NCBI GenBank assembly: GCA_030068145.1
Contig: JAPJBO010000318.1
Span: 62,001-126,000 of the forward strand
From: Diplonema papillatum
Taxonomy: Eukaryota > Euglenozoa > Diplonemea > Diplonemida > Diplonemidae
Length of the DNA stretch: 64,000 bases
Direction of reading: 5' to 3'
Shown here: piece by piece, positions 59,252-64,000 of the stretch
Layout: every line of letters begins with the position of its first letter
Position numbering within the stretch: the stretch's first letter is position 1
Notes under the pieces: model-generated
What the model saw: only the letters and a program-made list of their open reading frames with translations
What the model was told of the DNA's origin: nothing
The model's database searches: none
Position numbers and translations under genes: made by a program

Positions 59252-61222
59252 TCACCCTTCAGGAGCAGGGTCGTCGGGAGCACCCCCCGTTGCCCGTGCT
59301 TCTCCTTCTGCGGGTTTGCCCTCCTCCTCTGCCGCAGCTTCAGCGGGCGGGGCTTCCGCGGCGTCGGATTCTTGCTCTGGCACGGCGGTGCCTTCGTCTT
59401 GCGATGCTGCTGCTGCTGCTGCTGGTTCGGGTGTGTCTTCGGTGGCTTGCTTGGATGCCGGAGGGTTGTCTCCGGTCGCATCGGCGGCGGCTTCGCCCGA
59501 CTGCGTTTCCGGGGTGGTGTCTTCTTGCGGTCCAGTGCCATCAGTCTCGCCTGACTTGGGTACTTGGCGAGTCTCTGCTTCTGGCTCAGCTTCGCCTGAT
59601 GCAGGCGCAGGGGAAGTCTCTTCTTTGGGTCCAGTGCCATCAGCTTCGCCAGCCTGGGCTTCTTGCGGTTTATTGCCATCACCTTCACCAGCCTGGGGTG
59701 CAGTGCCATTCCCTTCTCCAGACTGGGCTTCTTCGGGTGCAGTGTCATTCCCTTCTCCAGACTGGGCTTCTTCGGGTGCAGTGCCATTCACGTCTCCAGA
59801 CTGGGCTTCTTGGGGTGCAGTGCCATCTTCCTCCCCTACCTGGGCTTCTTGGGCGTCACCTTCTCCAGATTGCGCACCTTGGGGAGCAGTGCCATCACGT
59901 TCTCCAGACTGGGCTTCTTGGGGTGCATTGCCATCTTCCTCCCCAGCCTGGGCTTCTTGGGGTCCAGCGCCTGGATCAGCTTCGCCCGGAGACGGCGCTT
60001 GCTTCCGCCTGCTCTCGTCGGCGGCGAGCTTCCTGGCCGCCCGTCCCCTGTGGACGGCTTGGATTTTGACCGCCGCGGCGTCTGCTTCGGCGCCGGCGGG
60101 CAGCGCATCGGCGGCAGCGTTTCCCTGCTCCTGCTGGGCGGGAGCGTCGTCGTGGGGGGGGTCCAAGTAGTGTTCGGTCGAATCAGGTACTGGGTATCCA
60201 ACCTGCGTCATGTAGGACTCGATGACGGAGACCGTCGCGTGCGAGACTCCATAAACCCGCTTGTGGATTTCGAGGGACTGGCACAGCGTCTCCTGCGCGT
60301 CTGAGTGGTCCGAGATCCACACGTAGTACAATCCGAGGACGAGGGTGGCCTTCCCCGTGCACGGATGGACCGTGGTGAAGCGGTCGGTCTGCAACCCAAC
60401 GATACCTTTGTGCATCCGCAGCGCATCCTGCACGTTGTCCTCCCCGAGCTTCTCGACGGTGACCACCCCCTCCGGCCGTGCTTCCGTCCCGAATGGTTCG
60501 TACTGGAAGGACAGCGTCAGGTGGTCATACCAGATGTCCTTCACCTTGTCGTAATATGCCATCGCCGCCTCCATCCCGCCCATCGCTGCGAACACGTTGC
60601 CCAGGTCGAAGTACCCGAACGACGTGAGGATGCTGTTAGGTCCGTTCAACTCCGTCAAGAAGTAGGTAGCTAGGGCAAGCTGCTTCAAGGCCGCGTCAAG
60701 CCTGCCGTCCGACGCGTAAAGAAGCCCGTAGGTTTGGTGGAGCTCTGCTTGAAGGGCGGTGTCGGTGGAGGAGTTTTTGAGGATGATCCACTGCGCGAGG
60801 GAAAGGAATTCTTCCGCTGCTTTAAACCGGTCCATGTACTGGTTGGTGCGGGCAAGGTGGAAGTAGGAAGGGATGAGCTTCAGCGACCCGGGGGAATAAT
60901 ACGACTCTTTGAGTTTCAGCGCCTTCAGCCCGCCTTCTATGGCGGCCTTCGCGTCGCCTTCTATCAGCAGGCGGCGGCAGGCCGCCTGGCAGCCGTCGAG
61001 CAGCGTTTCGATGGCGTCGGCGACCCGCTCGCCCTGCTCTTCGCGCGCCCGAGACGCGTTCAAACCCCCGCGGGGGGCGGTGCGGAGGGCGTTGAGCTCG
61101 TTGAAGCGGACTTCGACAGCCTGCCAGTCCACAGCTTCGGCGTCCAGCTCCTGCCTTCCGAGCGTCAGCGTCGTCTCCACGTCGGCTACCTGCATCGCCT
61201 TCTTCTTCGTCAGCCGCGACAT
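59252..61222 (-). CDS. ZMYND12-like TPR protein with IQ motif and acidic repeat tail
   Basis: 656 aa from ATG at 61222 (MSRLTKKKAMQVADVETTLT), single exon. Residues from about 60 to 330 match the tetratricopeptide part of ZMYND12-type axonemal proteins: ALKLKESYYSPGSLKLIPSY, AEEFLSLAQWIILK, LHQTYGLLYASDGRLDAALK, FGYFDLGNVFAAMGG and YYDKVKDIWYDHL. The MYND zinc finger found in animal members is absent. ZMYND12 works with TTC29 in axonemes in animals; a ciliary role here follows from the family and is not shown. AVKIQAVHRGRAARK near the middle is an IQ-type calmodulin-binding motif. The last 250 residues are acidic, with repeated GTAPQEAQSGEGDG-like units, then alanine/glutamate-rich sequence. 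A 5'-end copy lies 630 bp upstream and a TIR element downstream. Confidence 0.85.
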   Translation of the reverse strand: MSRLTKKKAMQVADVETTLTLGRQELDAEAVDWQAVEVRFNELNALRTAPRGGLNASRAREEQGERVADAIETLLDGCQAACRRLLIEGDAKAAIEGGLKALKLKESYYSPGSLKLIPSYFHLARTNQYMDRFKAAEEFLSLAQWIILKNSSTDTALQAELHQTYGLLYASDGRLDAALKQLALATYFLTELNGPNSILTSFGYFDLGNVFAAMGGMEAAMAYYDKVKDIWYDHLTLSFQYEPFGTEARPEGVVTVEKLGEDNVQDALRMHKGIVGLQTDRFTTVHPCTGKATLVLGLYYVWISDHSDAQETLCQSLEIHKRVYGVSHATVSVIESYMTQVGYPVPDSTEHYLDPPHDDAPAQQEQGNAAADALPAGAEADAAAVKIQAVHRGRAARKLAADESRRKQAPSPGEADPGAGPQEAQAGEEDGNAPQEAQSGERDGTAPQGAQSGEGDAQEAQVGEEDGTAPQEAQSGDVNGTAPEEAQSGEGNDTAPEEAQSGEGNGTAPQAGEGDGNKPQEAQAGEADGTGPKEETSPAPASGEAEPEAETRQVPKSGETDGTGPQEDTTPETQSGEAAADATGDNPPASKQATEDTPEPAAAAAASQDEGTAVPEQESDAAEAPPAEAAAEEEGKPAEGEARATGGAPDDPAPEG

Positions 61223-61545
61223 CTTCACTCTTTACTCCCGAATTCGGAATTCAGAAAACGCAACGCAGCCGCACGCCACCTTCCCGTTCCGGGGAAGGGT
61301 GCCCTTTCGTTGTTGTCTTGTCTTTGTTTTCTTCTCCTCCTGCCAGGAAGGTGTTTTAGAGAGAAAAACCGCTTGAAATTCCGGGGTTTAGAGTCTTCGG
61401 ATGACGTTAGATCAAGTGGGTGTATTGAGACCGTTGCTTGCCTGCCAGAAAACAGCTTCGATAGCCACCTATAGATAGAGTTAGAGTTGTGCGCTAGCTT
61501 CGTGTAACCGTGAAATCTAATAAGCAGGGCTTACCCCAAACCCGG
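61223..61545. other. Upstream region of the ZMYND12-like gene
   Basis: Contains a diverged AGAGTGAAAGTTCGCTTG-family copy (TTTTAGAGAGAAAAACCGCT, about 61354-61405). No gene. Confidence 0.4.
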
Positions 61546-61832
61546 GGGAATCGTACGACTCTTTGAGTTTCAGCGCCTTCAGCCCGCCTTCTATCAGCAG
61601 GCGGCGGCAGGCCGCCTGGCAGCCGTCGAGCAGCGTTACGATGGCGTCGGCGACCCGCTCGCCCTGCTCTTCGCGCGCCCGAGACGCGTTCAAACCCCCG
61701 CGGGGGGCGGTGCGGAGGGCGTTGAGCTCGTTGAAGCGGACTTCGACAGCCTGCCAGTCCACAGCTTCGGCGTCCAGCTCCTGCGTTCCGAGCGTCAGCG
61801 TCGTCTCCACGTCGGCTACCTGCATCGCCTTC
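61546..61832 (-). pseudogene. Upstream copy of the 5' end of the ZMYND12-like gene
   Basis: Repeats 60892-61202 with few substitutions. One 24-bp deletion removes the sequence between two GCCTTCTAT direct repeats of the gene. It breaks at TGCATCGCCTTCT, just before the start codon region, and passes into an AAACTGCGGGGTTTTAAAGC repeat. Confidence 0.93.
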
Positions 61833-61907
61833 TGAAACTGCGGGGTTTTAAAGCCTCCAAGGTGACTTTAAATCAACTGAGTGTCTTGAGACCCTTACTT
61901 GCTTTAG

Positions 61908-63145
61908 TTCAATACAGCTTATCGTTGTTCTTGCTCTGTTTCTGGATCGTAGTCTGCCCTGTTTCTGGGTTCAATACAGCTTATCGTTGTTCTTGCTCTG
62001 TTTCTGGATCGTAGTCTGCCCTGTTTCTGGGTTCAATACAGCTTATCGTTGTTCTTGCTCTGTTTCTGGATCGTAGTCTGCCCTGTTTCTGGGTTCAATA
62101 CAGCTTATCGTTGTTCTTGCTCTGTTTCTGGATCGTAGTCTGCCCTGTTTCTGGGTTCAATACAGCTTATCGTTGTTCTTGCTCTGTTTCTGGATCGTAG
62201 TCTGCCCTGTTTCTGGGTTCAATACAGCTTATCGTTGTTCTTGCTCTGTTTCTGGATCGTAGTCTGCCCTGTTTCTGGGTTCAATACAGCTTATCGTTGT
62301 TCTTGCTCTGTTTCTGGATCGTAGTCTGCCCTGTTTCTGGGTTCAATACAGCTTATCGTTGTTCTTGCTCTGTTTCTGGATCGTAGTCTGCCCTGTTTCT
62401 GGGTTCAATACAGCTTATCGTTGTTCTTGCTCTGTTTCTGGATCGTAGTCTGCCCTGTTTCTGGGTTCAATACAGCTTATCGTTGTTCTTGCTCTGTTTC
62501 TGGATCGTAGTCTGCCCTGTTTCTGGGTTCAATACAGCTTATCGTTGTTCTTGCTCTGTTTCTGGATCGTAGTCTGCCCTGTTTCTGGGTTCAATACAGC
62601 TTATCGTTGTTCTTGCTCTGTTTCTGGATCGTAGTCTGCCCTGTTTCTGGGTTCAATACAGCTTATCGTTGTTCTTGCTCTGTTTCTGGATCGTAGTCTG
62701 CCCTGTTTCTGGGTTCAATACAGCTTATCGTTGTTCTTGCTCTGTTTCTGGATCGTAGTCTGCCCTGTTTCTGGGTTCAATACAGCTTATCGTTGTTCTT
62801 GCTCTGTTTCTGGATCGTAGTCTGCCCTGTTTCTGGGTTCAATACAGCTTATCGTTGTTCTTGCTCTGTTTCTGGATCGTAGTCTGCCCTGTTTCTGGGT
62901 TCAATACAGCTTATCGTTGTTCTTGCTCTGTTTCTGGATCGTAGTCTGCCCTGTTTCTGGGTTCAATACAGCTTATCGTTGTTCTTGCTCTGTTTCTGGA
63001 TCGTAGTCTTGCACTGTTTCTGGGTTCAATACAGCTTATCGTTGTTCGTGCTCTGTTTCTGACTGTTTCTGGGTTCAATACAGCTTGTCGTTGTTCTTGC
63101 TCTGTTTCTGGATAGTAGTCTTTGCACTGTTTCTCGGTTCAATAC
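61908..63145 (+). repeat. 62-bp satellite, about 20 units
   Basis: Period 62 bp from 61908 to 63025 (TTCAATACAGCTTATCGTTG, TTCTTGCTCTGTTTCTGGAT, CGTAGTCTGCCCTGTTTCTG). The internal units are essentially identical. The last two are shortened and substituted, so the array decays towards its right end. Confidence 0.98.
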
Positions 63146-63691
63146 AAGGGCGAAGGACGTATCTGCGGCTGCTGCGGCAGCTGCCCGGTGGCAACCCCAC
63201 ACGCAGAACGCGGGGAAGGGGAACCTGTTTCCCAACTACATTGAAGCCCCTTCCCGACCGTAGCATCCGAGGAAGGTGCAAACAAGGAGGGTGCTACAGT
63301 AGCCGTGCACGGGTCTTGGGCGCGTGCCTAGGTCTCCCTGCTCACCTACCAGTGTGTTCCTGGTCGTTGCCCTAATTTGTTGCATTCGTGTGTCTGTCAC
63401 TGCTAGATGGAGTGGTGTTAGTAGCCGGTGGCGACAGTCCGGCAGTCCTGTGACTCGCACCCAACGACTGCCTACCATAGCCGTGCGAGAGGCCCAATTT
63501 ATCATGAAGGAACGGAGAGAATACGAAAAAAAAATGAAAAGCGAAGAGAAGATACTAAAAGGGCACGGCTCGATCGATCCAACCTCGACGGCTACCCGCA
63601 CGGTCCCCTGTAGTAAGGCCATTTGCTGTGATCTTACTAAAAAGAAGTCTAACCTGATTTACTGGAAAGGGATTTGAGGTTAAGTACACTT
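63146..63691. other. Unidentified sequence upstream of the rRNA fragment
   Basis: No 18S, ITS or 5.8S sequence was recognised here. AGAAGTCTAACCTG at about 63644 recalls the conserved GGAGTCTAAC of 28S rRNA but is too short to call. Other parts are unrecognised. Confidence 0.35.
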
Positions 63692-63913
63692 GTTGGGACC
63701 CGAAAGATGGTGAACTATGCCTGGATAGGACGAAGCCGGGGGAAACCCTGGTGGAGGTCCGTTGCGGTGTTGACGTGCAAATCGCTCGTCAAAGCTGGGT
63801 ATAGGGGCGAAAGACCCATCGAACCATCTAGTAGCTGGTTCACTCCGAAGTTTCCCTCAGGATAGCTAGAACCAAAACAGGAGTTACGCCAGGTAAAGCG
63901 AATGATTGGAGGC
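63692..63913 (+). rRNA. Partial nuclear large-subunit (28S) rRNA sequence
   Basis: About 220 bp matches conserved eukaryotic LSU rRNA: TTGGGACCCGAAAGATGGTG, GACGTGCAAATCG, GGGTATAGGGGCGAAAGAC, ATCGAACCATCTAGTAGCTG, TCCGAAGTTTCCCTCAGGAT and GGTAAAGCGAATGATTGGAG. The order and spacing are normal. The preceding 600-700 nt of a 28S gene are missing upstream, so this is a rearranged or pseudogene fragment unless rDNA is fragmented in this organism. Matching stops after GGAGGC at 63913. Confidence 0.85.
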
Positions 63914-64000
63914 ATGCAGCTATATATGACTAGTGCCCCTAGTCATTCTCACTGGACCTTGGGGTGATCCGCCTACTTTTTTTAGCAGAAGTCTTCACAG
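63914..64000 (+). other. Non-matching sequence after the 28S fragment
   Basis: TGACTAGTGCCCCTAGTCA at about 63937 is a hairpin with a 7-bp stem. CTTGGGGTGA at about 63958 could be where the rRNA (…GAGGCCTTGGGG…) resumes after a roughly 44-nt insertion. The window ends before this can be tested. Confidence 0.4.

Noticed and set aside
59119..60170. Plus-strand frames opposite the ZMYND12-like gene
   Set aside because: Antisense shadows of the repetitive acidic tail; no domain similarity.

Overview
This is a window of nuclear DNA from a eukaryote. It has spliced genes with GT-AG introns, a ribosome-biogenesis protein, an axonemal-type TPR protein, cyclic-nucleotide-gated K+ channels, non-LTR-type retroelement remains and very many micro- and minisatellites. 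The axonemal-type protein implies cilia or flagella at some stage. GC-rich exons, many 6-TM channels with cyclic-nucleotide-binding domains and heavy repeat load fit a large-genome protist, perhaps an alveolate such as a chromerid or dinoflagellate relative. That placement is an inference I hold weakly. No bacterial-style operons, CRISPR arrays or prophage are present.

Layout. 1-5.3 kb is gene-poor and repetitive and ends in an array of near-perfect palindromes (5.33-5.60 kb). 5.97-9.53 kb holds the most unusual locus: two long intact ORFs head to head. The leftward ORF (5970-8051) is a reverse transcriptase fused to a ubiquitin-specific-protease-like (USP) domain. The rightward ORF (8361-9527) looks like the missing amino-terminal half of the same kind of retroelement protein, with a GIY-YIG-like end and a CxC/GH region. 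9.5-26.8 kb is a mosaic of dispersed repeats, a small TIR element family with 5-bp target duplications, a LINE-like 3' end (16.3-17.4 kb), an RRM exon fragment and a broken transposon ORF.

26.8-33.5 kb is channel gene 1 (two exons, minus strand), surrounded by partial copies of itself: two copies of its 3' end downstream, two copies of its S1-S2 region inside its own intron, and two copies of part of exon 1 upstream. 33.5-41.2 kb is mostly minisatellite. 41.2-49.8 kb is channel gene 2 (minus strand): exon 1, an intron that opens directly into a roughly 210-bp (GT)n tract, exon 2, a partial copy of the end of exon 2, and five copies of a probable exon 3 embedded in an AC-rich minisatellite. 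A frameshifted reverse-transcriptase relic lies between.

53.2-56.2 kb is an intact, apparently single-exon RCL1 gene followed by three 591-bp tandem repeats of its 3' end and preceded by a deleted internal copy. 59.3-61.2 kb is an intact ZMYND12-like TPR/IQ gene with a 5'-end copy 630 bp upstream. A 62-bp satellite (61.9-63.1 kb) and a fragment of nuclear 28S rRNA (63.7-63.9 kb) close the window.

The strongest general pattern is that every intact cellular gene here is accompanied by truncated tandem copies of its own parts, often at 570-600 bp spacing. The strongest single novelty is the RT-USP fusion and its head-to-head partner ORF.
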